From Pseudomonas sp. KK4 (lineage in GTDB: Bacteria > Pseudomonadota > Gammaproteobacteria > Pseudomonadales > Pseudomonadaceae): 64,000 nt of DNA. The DNA lies in NCBI RefSeq assembly GCF_001984065.1, contig NZ_LYVP01000001.1:62001-126000 (forward strand), read 5' to 3'. The notes below the pieces were generated by a model that saw only the letters and a list, made by a program, of their open reading frames with translations, was not told the DNA's origin and did no database searches. The position numbers and the translations under genes are program-made. Below are positions 53,553 through 63,576 of this stretch, piece after piece. How positions within the stretch are numbered: position 1 is the first letter of the stretch; each line of letters begins with the position of its first letter.

Positions 53553-53735
53553 TTAAAACCCAATTGACAGCGGGCTGCAATACATCAGCGTGTTGCACAC
53601 AAGTATCTGGGCGACCATGAATCCCAAGGCAGCTCCCAGAAAGCCAATGCCCGCGACGATCCACGGCAAACTTGCTTTCACGCGGTACCTCAACAGCCAG
53701 GCCGACGCTGCTGCGCCGAGCAACAAGCCAGGCAT
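53553..53735 (-). pseudogene. Fragment of a small membrane protein
   Basis: 60 residues, very hydrophobic (PGLLLGAAASAWLLRYRV, WIVAGIGFLGAALGFMVAQ), without a convincing ribosome site. A different frame just upstream (MNIIPASTTLKGYLG, about 53847-53780) could be its original beginning, implying a frameshift. The family is not identified. Confidence 0.3.
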
Positions 53736-53821
53736 GGAGAAAACGTGCCGAGCCCAAATAACCTTTCAGAGTTGTCGAGGCTGGGATGATGTTCATGTAG
53801 CAACCTGGAGAGCAGCCTGGC

Positions 53822-53980
53822 TTTTTGGTTTCTTGTCTGGGGTTCAAAGTAGCTTATCAACGCCCGGAAGATGGATTTGCATACCTTGATTTAAATGGTG
53901 CTCAAGTAATGCTTGAGCATGTTGATTCGGACGCGGGTCAATGGCTGACTGCGCCTTTGACCATGGGTCAACTAGAGCTT
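53822..53980 (+). pseudogene. Glyoxalase/bleomycin-resistance (VOC) family gene fragment
   Basis: The frame SCLGFKVAYQRPEDGFAYLDL with NGAQVMLEH and GQWLTAPL is clearly the middle of a VOC-family bleomycin-resistance-like protein. Neither the family N-terminus nor the second half is present. It lies antisense to the last codons of the MocR gene, so that gene's tail appears to be read from the fragment's complementary strand. Confidence 0.65.
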
Positions 53981-55463
53981 GTGCGAAAAGAATCATTTTC
54001 TGCTTTATCTGTTGTTCCGTGTGCGCGGCGAACCCCATGACCAGGCCCGGCGGTATATCACCACTCTGAGTGTATCGGCTCAGGGGAAAGGCGCCGATAC
54101 CAACACGGTGCAGCAACGCTATCGCTTCAGCCTCTGTCAAACCCTTCAGCCGTCCTGCCACGTCAAGCCCGGCGTGGATCGGCGCGAACTCGATGATGTC
54201 GGCCCATAACTGCCGGGCCAGGGTTTCAAAAGTCTTCGCCCTGGCGGCGTAGATCTTGCGCATCTTGCGGATGTGACGATCGAAATGCCCCTCGGCCATA
54301 AAATCCGCCAGCACAGCCTGGGCCAGGCTGTTGGCATTGCGCGCTGTCAATGACATGGCCCGGGTGAAGGGATCGACCAGTTGAGGCGGAAGGGCCAGAT
54401 AAGCCAGTCCAATTGCGGGAAAAAGCAGCTTGCTGAAGGTGCCGGCGAGGATCACATGGCGGTCGGCATGAGGCATGCTCTTGAGCGCAGGGATAGGTTT
54501 GGCGATAAATCGGTACTCACTGTCGTAGTCATCTTCGAACAGGTAGGCGCCATTGTTCCTGGCCCATTGCAGGAGCTTCAGCCGTCGCTCGGGCGCCAGG
54601 GCTACGCCCATGGGTGCCTGTCGACAGGGAGTCACGTAGGCAAGACGGGCCGTCGGCGCTTTCCTGATGCCCTCGTCGACAACCACCCCGAACTCGTCCA
54701 CCGGTACGTCGACGATTTGCGCATTGGCGCCTTGCATGATTTGCCGGGCACCGGGGTAACCCGGGTCCTCCATCCACACAGTATCGCCAGGCTCGATGAT
54801 TAGGCGCAGGCAAATATCCAGGGCCTGCTGAACGCTGCTGACCAGCACTATGTGTTCCGCGCTCACCGCCACGCCTCTCGCGATTGCCAGGTGATCTGCC
54901 ATGGCCTTGCGCAGTGCCGGTGACCCTTGCGCATTACGCCTGGACAGGATTGAAGGCTGGACGGCGGCCAAGTGTTTGGCGTGCAACCGACGCCAGGTAT
55001 CGATCGGAAAGTTGGCAACATCGCAGCAGTGAGGCACGAAAGGTTTTGACGGGTGGTGGGTATCAAGGAGAAACGCGGGCGACTGTTTGACTAGATCTCG
55101 GGCCCAGCGAGAGGTCGGTAGAGGGAGAGCCGCCTCCGTTGGTTCGGTGATTTTGGGCGTATCGTTCGCACGCGCGAGGTGGTCGTGCGGGAGTGTGAGG
55201 CTGACCCTGGTTCCGCTGCCTTGCACGGCCTCAAGATATCCTTCGGACAGCAACTGATTGTATGCCGCCTGGACTGTGCCTCTTGCCAGCCCATATTGGG
55301 CGGCCAAGTTGCGTGTACTGGGCAGTAGATGGTTGCGCGGAAGGCGCCCACCTAGAATGTCCTGGCGAAGTGCCCGGTACAGCCACGTCTGGAGGGTTTC
55401 ACCTTCCTGGCGTGCATCGAGCGAAAGCGACCAGGTGACTTGGTTTGAAGCTTTGACTTTCAT
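53844..55463 (-). CDS. MocR/PdxR-type GntR regulator with aminotransferase domain
   Basis: 539 aa. The N-terminal GntR winged helix (LPRNHLLPSTRNLAAQYGLARGTVQAAYNQL) is joined to a fold-I aminotransferase-like domain with YLFEDDYDSEYRF and the PLP lysine in LAGTFSKLLFP. Such proteins sense PLP or amino compounds. The final ~44 residues, after AQALVDP, are not family sequence; they are translated from DNA antisense to a VOC gene fragment, so the 3' end was altered by recombination. It is divergent from the small membrane protein gene at 55576. Confidence 0.88.
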   Translation of the reverse strand: MKVKASNQVTWSLSLDARQEGETLQTWLYRALRQDILGGRLPRNHLLPSTRNLAAQYGLARGTVQAAYNQLLSEGYLEAVQGSGTRVSLTLPHDHLARANDTPKITEPTEAALPLPTSRWARDLVKQSPAFLLDTHHPSKPFVPHCCDVANFPIDTWRRLHAKHLAAVQPSILSRRNAQGSPALRKAMADHLAIARGVAVSAEHIVLVSSVQQALDICLRLIIEPGDTVWMEDPGYPGARQIMQGANAQIVDVPVDEFGVVVDEGIRKAPTARLAYVTPCRQAPMGVALAPERRLKLLQWARNNGAYLFEDDYDSEYRFIAKPIPALKSMPHADRHVILAGTFSKLLFPAIGLAYLALPPQLVDPFTRAMSLTARNANSLAQAVLADFMAEGHFDRHIRKMRKIYAARAKTFETLARQLWADIIEFAPIHAGLDVAGRLKGLTEAEAIALLHRVGIGAFPLSRYTQSGDIPPGLVMGFAAHTEQQIKQKMILFAQALVDPWSKAQSAIDPRPNQHAQALLEHHLNQGMQIHLPGVDKLL

Positions 55464-55575
55464 GGAGAGTGCTTGAAGTGGCTCAATTATATTGTTGAAA
55501 ACTGGATCAATACTTTAGTCCAGATCCAGTCAAAGATGCTCACCTCTCAATGGTTTTCACGCTACTGGATTTTTT

Positions 55576-55854
55576 ATGCGCACATTTGAAATGCAGTCGG
55601 TTTGGGAGGTTTCGGCAGTCAAGCCTCAGACGGAGTTGAAAGACCCATGGAGCATCCGTCTGTTGCCGTGTTGTTTCCTGGCGGTGTTCCACGTCATCTC
55701 CCACGCATTCTGCGGTTTGCGTGGCTTCATGCTGGCGCACAGTGGCAGCGAACGCACAGCGTGGCGAGTGCTGGCCTCGGGAACGGTAATGGCGGCACTG
55801 GTGGCGGTCATCATTATTCTGGCGATATCGGGCATGCGGGTAGGTTTCGATTAG
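55576..55854 (+). CDS. Small two-helix membrane protein, unknown
   Basis: 92 aa with two hydrophobic segments (LLPCCFLAVFHVISHAFCGL and WRVLASGTVMAALVAVIIILAISG) and His/Arg residues at the membrane edge. It loosely recalls the heme-anchoring subunits of succinate dehydrogenase, but this is weak. It is divergent from the MocR gene (112 bp apart) and may be its target. The ribosome site is poor. Confidence 0.5.
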   Translation: MRTFEMQSVWEVSAVKPQTELKDPWSIRLLPCCFLAVFHVISHAFCGLRGFMLAHSGSERTAWRVLASGTVMAALVAVIIILAISGMRVGFD

Positions 55855-56319
55855 CGGGGGATTAGGAGTTGCTGAAATGTTCGCTTTTGCAAGCTACGTT
55901 CAACATCGGTAGTTGACTACCGTAAGCAACGTTATTGGATGCAGGTTATGGCGTTAATGAGATTGTGATCCTAGTCGCCGGTTTTAACTGTCCCTCCCGC
56001 AAAACTCAGCAAACGATATTTGCACGAAATTTCAGGAGGGGCATGGTGATTAGTCAAAATAAGAAGTCTTGTTCAAATTCATGATAACACTACCGGCTTA
56101 TCTTCTCACATCAACCACTGATGGCCTTTCGGATGATTCAAGCAGTGATGTGAACATGAAAGTTAACAAGCAGACGTAGTTAGGCGCGAGCCTGTATTAG
56201 ATGTTATGGAACTTAATGAGGGTGGATTAATTAACTGCGAGGGTCGAAAATATTACAAACTTTCTCATTTGGTACATAAGTTCGAGGGCTCGCGGCAATC
56301 AATCTCGACTACCAGTAGA
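55855..56319. other. Gene-free stretch
   Basis: 465 bp with no convincing gene. It contains a short palindrome GGTAGTTGACTACC near 55908-55921. A 62-aa frame at 56206 has poor coding character and overlaps the end of the DoxX gene. Confidence 0.5.
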
Positions 56320-56766
56320 TCAGTTTGCCATAACACGGTCGCAGGACAGCTTTCCTGCACCTTCGATCAATACCACTATACAGCCACCGAGTAAACTTAG
56401 AGCGAACTCACAGCCGTTGTTAACCATGAACAATCCATTGCTGATGTGTACCGAAAAAATCGCCACCAGTGTTAAGAAAGTTAGGCCTAATGCAGCAGGC
56501 CGAACCAGCAGGCCAATAATGAATGCCAAACCGGCGAGGAACTCGGTACCGCCCGCCAGCGTCGCCATTAGGTAGCCTGGCGTCAGTCCCAGGCTTTCCA
56601 TGTATTGCGCAGTTCCGACCAAGCCGTAACCCCCGAATGCTCCAAATAGTTTCTGCGAACCGTGGGCAGCGAAGATGATGCCGACGAAAATTCGTAAAAC
56701 AGTCACCCCGTAACCAGCGCGGGTTAACAGTAATTTATTGATTAGTGTGCTCATACTTGTATCCAT
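56320..56766 (-). CDS. DoxX family membrane protein
   Basis: 148 aa (or 144 aa from the ATG at 56754) with four hydrophobic helices. The DoxX pattern is clear: VLRIFVGIIFAAHGSQKLFGAFGG at the start, then GGTEFLAGLAFIIGLLVRPAA. DoxX proteins are linked to redox and sulfur metabolism; the specific role is unknown. It is an isolated gene, with 510 bp of AT-rich DNA before the next gene. Confidence 0.88.
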   Translation of the reverse strand: MDTSMSTLINKLLLTRAGYGVTVLRIFVGIIFAAHGSQKLFGAFGGYGLVGTAQYMESLGLTPGYLMATLAGGTEFLAGLAFIIGLLVRPAALGLTFLTLVAIFSVHISNGLFMVNNGCEFALSLLGGCIVVLIEGAGKLSCDRVMAN

Positions 56767-57277
56767 TTTTTCAAAGGAACGTCGTGGGGTTGATATTGAT
56801 CAATAACTCTATCCGAGGAAATCGGAAGCTACAATAATACTTCAGTTTGTTCTGTTGATACGTTGTTGATGTATTGCCCATAAATCTCTTGTGGATTTTT
56901 CTACGGCGCATGTCCCGCTGTGCACAGACAACAGGGAGGACTGGTGGAAATATATGTATCGTGCATTTATACCATTCGTCGGATTTTACTGATTAAAATA
57001 TACCAAGGTATTAAAAAAATAAATATTTGTATGCGTGCATCGACATCCGTTCAGTGACATTTTTCTGCTCCTTTCATACGCCTAATGATTATTTCTCATC
57101 GCGTATTGTCGAGAACGAAAATTTCATGCTGCATTGCAATATCTAAATAAGTGAATGTACGCCTGCGTTCCATGGAATCTGCCGTTGCGCTGTTTTAGAC
57201 AGTCAAGCTTCAAAAGAAAATCCCACGGATGGGATCGGCGTAAAATTTTTTTTAGTTTTAGTTCTTTGGATTTCAGC
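56767..57277. other. AT-rich divergent intergenic region
   Basis: 510 bp between the DoxX gene (-) and the giant kinase gene (+). It is noticeably AT-rich (several A/T runs at 56990-57030 and 57240-57270) and must contain both promoters. I see no gene or clear -35/-10 pair. Confidence 0.5.
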
Positions 57278-60200
57278 ATGCAAATATTATGGGGCGACAG
57301 TGAGCGCGTCTTCTGTCGGGTATTGCGTACAGGCGCAAATGGTGATCGCAGCATTTTGTTGTCAATGCCTGCCACCCAACAACCTTTGCCAGCTAGCCTT
57401 GCTCGTCTAGCCAACGAATTTGCATTGAAGGAGGAGTTGAATTCAAGTTGGGCAGTTCAACCGTTGGAGATGTTGCGTGAAGACGGGCAAATGCACCTGG
57501 TACTTGAAGATCCGGGCGGCCAGCCTTTACTGCATCTGCTAGCAACTCCCATGGGTATCACAACGTTTCTACAGCACGCTATCAGTATCGCAAGGGCATT
57601 GGGTAAGCTTCATCAGCGAGGACTTGTTCACAAAGACATAAAACCCGGTCATATTCTGGTTAATTGCTCCGATGGCCAAGCCAGAATTACAGGGTTTGGC
57701 CTGGCAGTCAGGGTGGCCCGTGAACGTCTGGTGCCGGAGAAGATTGTGGGTACGCTGGCCTACATGTCCCCCGAGCAGACTGGCCGAATGAATAGCTCGA
57801 TCGATTCGCGCAGCGACCTGTATTCCTTCGGCGTCACCTTGTACCAAATGCTGACCGCCACGCTGCCATTCACCGCCGTCGATCCGATCGAATGGGTGCA
57901 TTGCCATATCGCGAAAAAACCAGTTCCGGCTAGTTCCAAGGTCCCTAGCATTCCCAAAGTGCTCTGTGACATTGTCAGCAAACTCCTAGCCAAAACTGCG
58001 GAGGAGCGCTATCAATCCGCTGTTGGAGTCGAGATCGATTTACGCCGATGCTTGGATGAATGGCAGCAGGCGGGCCAGATTAAGCCCTTCACCCTCTGCC
58101 AGCATGATGCGTCGGACCGGCTGCTGATTCCGGAGAAACTCTACGGACGTCAGCGGCAGGTCGAAACGCTGGTGACTGCGTTCAATAGGATTATTACTAG
58201 TAGCGCGACGGAACTGGTGCTAGTCACCGGGTACTCGGGTATTGGCAAGTCCTCGGTGGTCAATGAACTCCACAAGGTGTTGGTGCCGACGAGGGGAATC
58301 TTTGCTTCCGGAAAGTTTGACCAATACAGTCGCGACATACCCTATTCCACACTGGTGCAGGCTTTTCGAAGTCTGGTACGTAATCTATTGGGCAAAAACG
58401 ACAGAGAACTAGCTGCTTGGCGTGACGCCCTGCAGCATGCGCTGCAGCCGGATGCGCGGCTTATGACCAACCTGATCCCCGAACTAAAACTGATCATCGG
58501 CGAAACCCCACCGGTCCCGACGCTAGATCCGCAACAGGCACAATGTCGATTTCTGCTGGTGCTGCACCGCTTTATCGGGGTGTTCGCGCAGGAGGATCAT
58601 CCGCTGGTACTGTTTCTCGACAACCTGCAATGGCTCGATGCGGCAACACTCGATTTGCTCGAGAAACTGTTGACCAGCTTGCATACGCCACACCTGATGC
58701 TTATCGGCGCCTACCGCAGCAACGAGGTGGATGCCGGGCATCCATTGTCGGAGAAGATTCAAGCTATACGCGAAGCCGGTGGCAGGGTCGTGGAAGTTAA
58801 CTTAGAACCCTTTACCAAGAACCATATCGAACAATTGATCGCTGAGACGCTCGATGATCAAGTTGATCGGGTCGTACCTCTGGCACAACTGGTGCTGGAC
58901 AAGACTGCCGGTAATCCATTCTTCGTGATCCAGTTCTTGCAAACCCTCGTCGATGAACAGCTGCTGACGTTCGATCACCACCTGAGTCGCTGGTTCTGGG
59001 ACCCGGATCGAATCCATACCAAGGGCTACACCGATAACATCGTCGACCTGCTGGTCGACAAGTTGGCTCGCCTACCGGCTGACACTCTCCATGCGTTGCA
59101 ACATCTCGCCTGTTTGGGCAACGTCGCCGATGTCCAAATGCTCGCCACCGCCATGGAAGTTCCAAAGGAGCAGTTGCTCACTGTGATGTGGGAGGCAACG
59201 CGCCAAGGGATTATCGAGAGACTAGAGGATGGATATGGTTTCGTTCATGACCGAATCCAGGAGGCCGCCTATTCGTTAATCCCCAAGGACTCACGGGCCC
59301 AAGCACATTTGCGAATTGGCCGGCTTCTTTCCGCGCAGTCTCCAGCGCAAGACGTAGAAGAGGCGATCTTCGAAATCGTCGGCCAGCTCAATCGAGGCAT
59401 CGACTTAATCACGGAGCAGGACGAGCGTGAACAACTTGCCGAGTACAACCTGATGGCCGGTCAGCGCGCCAAGGCGTCGTCGGCTTACGTCTCGGCGCTC
59501 AATTACCTCACCACCGGTGCCCAGCTATTGGATAACGATTGCTGGACGCGGCGCAAAGAACTCAGCTTCGCCCTGGAGTTGAACCGGGCCGAGTGCGAGT
59601 TTCTTACCGGCGAGTTGCTCGTTGCCGATAAACGTTTGACCGCACTGGCCAAGCACGCAACGACTGTGATTGATCGCGCCGACGTCGCCCGCCTGCATAT
59701 GGATGTCTACCTGCTGCTGGATCGCAGCGACGCTTCGGTTGCTGTGTGCCTGGACTATTTGCGGCATGTTGGCATTGAATGGTCGCCCCATCCAAGCGAC
59801 GATGAGGTTCGCCAGGAATACGACCGAATCTGGCCACTGCTGGGCGATTGGAAAATCGAAGAGCTTGTCGATTTACCAATGATGGAGGACATCCCATCTC
59901 TGATAGCAGTCAATATTTTGGCCAAGCTCTTCCCGCCTGCTTTGCAGACGGATGAGAACTTGACGTGCCTGTCGATCTGTAGAGCGGTCTGCCTAAGTCT
60001 TGAACGCGGCAACAGCGATGCATCGTGTGTGCATTATGCCAATGTATTCCGAGTAGCCGGACGGCGGTTTGGAGACTATCAGGCAGGGTACCGCTTTGGC
60101 CAACTGGGTTGCAAACTCGTCGAACAGCGTGGGTTTACACGCTTCGAGCCGAGTACCTTTCTTTGCTTTTCCAACTTCACAGTGCGCTGGATGAGTCCAG

Positions 60201-62749
60201 TTGCGCACTGTCGGGACCTGCTGCGCCGCTCGTTTTCGGTGGCGAATCGTGTAGGAGATTTGCCTTACGGTGCTTACGCTGGCAATAGTCTTATATCTGA
60301 CGCTTTGTTCGCGGGAGAACAATTATGCGATGTACAGCGCGAAGCCGAGCGTGGACTAGCATACGCCGTTAAGGTGAAGTTCGGCTTGGTTACCAATCTA
60401 ATCGAAACTCAATTTGCGCTGATCCGGATGCTTCGAGGCAAGACGTCATCTTTGGGTTGCTTTGACGATCAACTGTTCAACGAACGCACGACCGAAGCCT
60501 ATCTGTCTAGCAGTCCGGACTTGGCCCTTGCGGAATGCTGGTACTGGGTACGAAAAATACAGGCGTACTACATAGCCGGCAATTATCCGGCGGCGATGGA
60601 AGCTTCTGCACAGGCGGAGCGGTTGCTTTGGACGTCGAACTCGTTCTTCGAGGAGGCCGAGTTCTACTTCTATCATGCACTGGTTCGGGCCGCGTGGTGC
60701 GACTGCGTTCCGGAGCGTGAACATGCACTGCACCTGGTCGTGATGGAGGCCGCTTTTCGGCAGCTTCAGATGTGGGCTCAACAGTGTCCGGAGAATTTTG
60801 CGAGTCGGGCTACTTTGGTCGGCGCGGAGATCGCTCGGGTCGAAGGGCGAGTGATGGATGCCGAGTTGCTTTACGAACAAGCCACCAGTCTGGCGCAGCA
60901 CAATGGCTTCACCCAGATCGAGGCGCTCGCCAATGAGCTGGCATCTCGCTTCTATGCCCAGCGTGGCCTTAGCAAGATATCCCAGGTTTATCTGCAGGAC
61001 GCCCGTTATTGCTATCTGCGCTGGGGGGCTGACGGCAAGGTGCTCCAGCTTGATACGCAGTATCCGTCGCTGCGTACAGATGAGCATACCTTTGGCCCGA
61101 CCACCACCATGGCCACGGCGGTCGAGCACTTGGATCTGGCGACTGTGCTCAAGGTCTCCCAGGCCGTCTCGAGCGAAATCGTTCTGGATAAATTCATTGA
61201 TAAGTTGATGTTCACAGCCATCGAACAGGCCGGTGCCGAACGCGGACTGCTGATCCTGTCGGATGTTGGCGAGCCTCGGATCGCCGCCCAAGTGACTAGC
61301 GGACACGACGTGACAGAGTTGCGCGATGCGCCAGTCAGCGCCGAGCAATTACCTGAATCCGTTCTCTATCATGTTCTGCGAACCCGAGAGAGTATTGTCC
61401 TGACCAATGCTGCTGCTGAAGCGCCGTTCGCTGCAGACTATTACATCTGTGAGAATCGTGCCCGCTCGATTCTCTGCCTCCCACTGGTGATTCAGGCCAA
61501 GCTAATAGGGGCCCTTTACCTCGAAAACAATTTGATGGCTGGCGTGTTCAGTCGAGACCGGATCGCCGTACTGAAATTGGTGGCGTCTCAGGCGGCCATC
61601 TCGCTGGAAAACGCGCGACTGTATCGTGAAGTAGCCGAGCGCGAATCAAAGATTCGGCGCCTGTTGGACGCCAACATCATCGGAATCGTGGTCTGGAAGT
61701 CCGACGGTGACATCGTCGAGGCCAATGATGCCTTTCTGGATATGCTTCACTACACCCGCGAAGACTTTGCGTTGAGCCGGCTACACTGGCGCGATCTGAC
61801 GGTACCGCAGTATTTCGACATCAGCGAGCGGTCCATTGAGGAGGCGGCTCGCAGCGGTCGCGCGCAACCTTTCGAGAAGGAGTATTTCAAAAGGGACGGC
61901 AGCACGCTGCCGGCGATCGTTTGTCTCGCCAGGTTGGACGCCGATATGAGGGAAGGGGTCGCTTTCGTGCTGGACCGGACAGAGCTTAATCAGGCGGAGG
62001 AAAAAATCCGTGAAAGCGAGCGGCGCTATCGCGAGGTGCAGACCGAACTGTCTCATGCGAATCGTGTCGCCACTATGGGAGAGATGGTGGCCTCGATCGC
62101 ACATGAGGTTAACCAACCGATTGCTGCGGCCGTCCTCAACGCTAATGCTGCACAGCGGTGGCTGAGCATTCAACCTCTGAACCTCGACGAGGTTCGCCAA
62201 GTACTCGCTCACCTGATCCAGAATGCCAACCGGGCTGCAGATGTGCTGGGGCGAATCCGTAGTCATATCCGCAAGGCACCGCCGCAAAAAGGTCCGGTAG
62301 ACATCAACGAGGCCATCGGTGAAATGGTCGAGTTCAGCCGTGGCGAGATTACGAAGGCAGGCGCGTCGGTGCAGATCCAGCTCACCGATAATTTGCAACT
62401 CGTCGTCGGCGATCGTGTAGAGCTGCAGCAAGTACTGCTCAACCTGATCATGAACGCGCTTGAGGCGATGGACGCTACACCCAAAGGCGAGCGTCATTTG
62501 CATATCAGCGCGGTGCCGGGGGACAAAGGCTACCTGCTGGTGAGCGTCAGCGATTCGGGACACGGTTTTGACACGGATAATCCCGACCAAGTTTTCGCCT
62601 CCTTCTATACAACCAAGGCTACCGGGTTGGGCATGGGGCTGTCGATCTGCCAATCGATCATCGAGGCGCATGGTGGGCGATTGAGGGCGAGCGCCAACCA
62701 ACCCCGCGGTGCCACTTTTCAATTCACACTTCCAGTAGTGAAACAGTGA
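57278..62749 (+). CDS. Giant kinase-like / AAA ATPase / GAF / PAS / sensor histidine kinase
   Basis: 1823 aa from the ATG at 57278; an in-frame ATG at 57155 adds a non-family leader. The order is: Ser/Thr-kinase-like domain ~1-270; AAA ATPase with Walker A GYSGIGKSS (~318-325) and Walker B LVLFLDN (~445); long helical TPR-like region; GAF ~1300-1455; PAS ~1460-1570; HisKA with His in SIAHEVNQPIAA (~1608); HATPase to the end (NLIMNALEAMDA, GLGMGLSICQSIIEAHGG). In the kinase-like part the ATP lysine appears as LLSMP, the loop reads HKDIKPGHILV and DFG is GFG, so it is probably inactive as a kinase. The adjacent FixJ-like regulator is its likely output. Confidence 0.9.
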   Translation: MQILWGDSERVFCRVLRTGANGDRSILLSMPATQQPLPASLARLANEFALKEELNSSWAVQPLEMLREDGQMHLVLEDPGGQPLLHLLATPMGITTFLQHAISIARALGKLHQRGLVHKDIKPGHILVNCSDGQARITGFGLAVRVARERLVPEKIVGTLAYMSPEQTGRMNSSIDSRSDLYSFGVTLYQMLTATLPFTAVDPIEWVHCHIAKKPVPASSKVPSIPKVLCDIVSKLLAKTAEERYQSAVGVEIDLRRCLDEWQQAGQIKPFTLCQHDASDRLLIPEKLYGRQRQVETLVTAFNRIITSSATELVLVTGYSGIGKSSVVNELHKVLVPTRGIFASGKFDQYSRDIPYSTLVQAFRSLVRNLLGKNDRELAAWRDALQHALQPDARLMTNLIPELKLIIGETPPVPTLDPQQAQCRFLLVLHRFIGVFAQEDHPLVLFLDNLQWLDAATLDLLEKLLTSLHTPHLMLIGAYRSNEVDAGHPLSEKIQAIREAGGRVVEVNLEPFTKNHIEQLIAETLDDQVDRVVPLAQLVLDKTAGNPFFVIQFLQTLVDEQLLTFDHHLSRWFWDPDRIHTKGYTDNIVDLLVDKLARLPADTLHALQHLACLGNVADVQMLATAMEVPKEQLLTVMWEATRQGIIERLEDGYGFVHDRIQEAAYSLIPKDSRAQAHLRIGRLLSAQSPAQDVEEAIFEIVGQLNRGIDLITEQDEREQLAEYNLMAGQRAKASSAYVSALNYLTTGAQLLDNDCWTRRKELSFALELNRAECEFLTGELLVADKRLTALAKHATTVIDRADVARLHMDVYLLLDRSDASVAVCLDYLRHVGIEWSPHPSDDEVRQEYDRIWPLLGDWKIEELVDLPMMEDIPSLIAVNILAKLFPPALQTDENLTCLSICRAVCLSLERGNSDASCVHYANVFRVAGRRFGDYQAGYRFGQLGCKLVEQRGFTRFEPSTFLCFSNFTVRWMSPVAHCRDLLRRSFSVANRVGDLPYGAYAGNSLISDALFAGEQLCDVQREAERGLAYAVKVKFGLVTNLIETQFALIRMLRGKTSSLGCFDDQLFNERTTEAYLSSSPDLALAECWYWVRKIQAYYIAGNYPAAMEASAQAERLLWTSNSFFEEAEFYFYHALVRAAWCDCVPEREHALHLVVMEAAFRQLQMWAQQCPENFASRATLVGAEIARVEGRVMDAELLYEQATSLAQHNGFTQIEALANELASRFYAQRGLSKISQVYLQDARYCYLRWGADGKVLQLDTQYPSLRTDEHTFGPTTTMATAVEHLDLATVLKVSQAVSSEIVLDKFIDKLMFTAIEQAGAERGLLILSDVGEPRIAAQVTSGHDVTELRDAPVSAEQLPESVLYHVLRTRESIVLTNAAAEAPFAADYYICENRARSILCLPLVIQAKLIGALYLENNLMAGVFSRDRIAVLKLVASQAAISLENARLYREVAERESKIRRLLDANIIGIVVWKSDGDIVEANDAFLDMLHYTREDFALSRLHWRDLTVPQYFDISERSIEEAARSGRAQPFEKEYFKRDGSTLPAIVCLARLDADMREGVAFVLDRTELNQAEEKIRESERRYREVQTELSHANRVATMGEMVASIAHEVNQPIAAAVLNANAAQRWLSIQPLNLDEVRQVLAHLIQNANRAADVLGRIRSHIRKAPPQKGPVDINEAIGEMVEFSRGEITKAGASVQIQLTDNLQLVVGDRVELQQVLLNLIMNALEAMDATPKGERHLHISAVPGDKGYLLVSVSDSGHGFDTDNPDQVFASFYTTKATGLGMGLSICQSIIEAHGGRLRASANQPRGATFQFTLPVVKQ

Positions 62750-62873
62750 ATCACCGTCCGCCAGCCCGAGACAACAGTCTGCGCCACGACGCTTCCAGTT
62801 TTATGAATTACCGTCAGGCCTCGAGCTGTTAGTGACGTTGTTATTCACTGTTTTCCTTTTTTGGAGTTCCTCC

Positions 62874-63554
62874 ATGAGCAACCTATTCTGTAAATCTCAG
62901 GATAATGATTCCACTGTTTTCGTAGTCGATGACGATGCCTCCATTCGATACGCCGTGAGCAATCTTTTGCGCTCTGCTGGTATGCATGTCGTTGCTTTCT
63001 CGACTCCTGCGGAGTTTGTAAATCATCCGAAGTCAGGAGGGGCGAGCTGTTTGGTGTTGGATGTGCGCTTGCATGGAGTCTCCGGCCTCGACTTCCAACG
63101 CCAACTGGTTGAGTCGAATGAGAAAATTCCGATTATTTTCATCTCTGGTTACGCAGATATCGAAATGTCAGTCATGGCGATGAAAGCTGGTGCGGTGGAT
63201 TTTCTAGCGAAGCCTTTTCGTGATCAGAATCTATTGGACGCGGTGTCCGTCGCACTTCAGACCGACCTCAAACGTCGTGAGGTTGAGCGGCAAATTTTGA
63301 ATCTGCATACTAACTACCAGTCTCTGACAGTGCGTGAAGCACAGGTCATGGCGTTAGCGGTTAAAGGCCTGATGAATAAACAGATCGCAAGCCAAATGAA
63401 CCTGAGTGAAGTCACGATCAAGGGCTATCGCTCCCGCGTAATGAAAAAAATGCATGCCAAATCTTTCGCAGAGCTGGTGCGAATGGCTGTAGCCATTTCT
63501 GAAAACCGGGCCTGTGTTAAGCCCATGACCTACATGCCAAGGCGCAGTCCGTGA
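62874..63554 (+). CDS. FixJ/NarL-type response regulator
   Basis: 226 aa from the ATG at 62874, preceded by TTGGAG; the longer in-frame reading from 62832 is a hydrophobic leader not found in the family. The receiver has VVDDDASIRYA, phospho-accepting Asp63 in LVLDVRLHG, and Lys in FLAKPFRD. The LuxR-type helix-turn-helix is LTVREAQVMALAVKGLMNKQIASQMNLSEVTIKGYRS. It lies 125 bp after the giant histidine kinase gene and pairs with it, as in FixL/FixJ-like systems. Confidence 0.92.
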   Translation: MSNLFCKSQDNDSTVFVVDDDASIRYAVSNLLRSAGMHVVAFSTPAEFVNHPKSGGASCLVLDVRLHGVSGLDFQRQLVESNEKIPIIFISGYADIEMSVMAMKAGAVDFLAKPFRDQNLLDAVSVALQTDLKRREVERQILNLHTNYQSLTVREAQVMALAVKGLMNKQIASQMNLSEVTIKGYRSRVMKKMHAKSFAELVRMAVAISENRACVKPMTYMPRRSP

Positions 63555-63558
63555 GACC

Positions 63559-63576
63559 GCGGCCATGATTGTGGCC
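63559..63576 (+). terminator. Hairpin after the response regulator
   Basis: CGGCCA / TGGCCG with a 6-nt loop lies 5 bp after the stop codon. There is no strong T-run, so it is a possible rather than certain terminator. Confidence 0.45.

Noticed and set aside
53306..53563. 85-aa minus-strand frame before the DUF3644 gene
   Set aside because: It spans an element-end repeat and overlaps the DUF3644 start; it looks like chance reading through junction DNA.
56206..56394. 62-aa plus-strand frame
   Set aside because: It overlaps the end of the DoxX gene and has no ribosome site or family resemblance.
36307..57277. CRISPR array linked to the short TniQ
   Set aside because: I looked for regularly spaced direct repeats in the gene-free parts and saw none, nor any cas-like protein.
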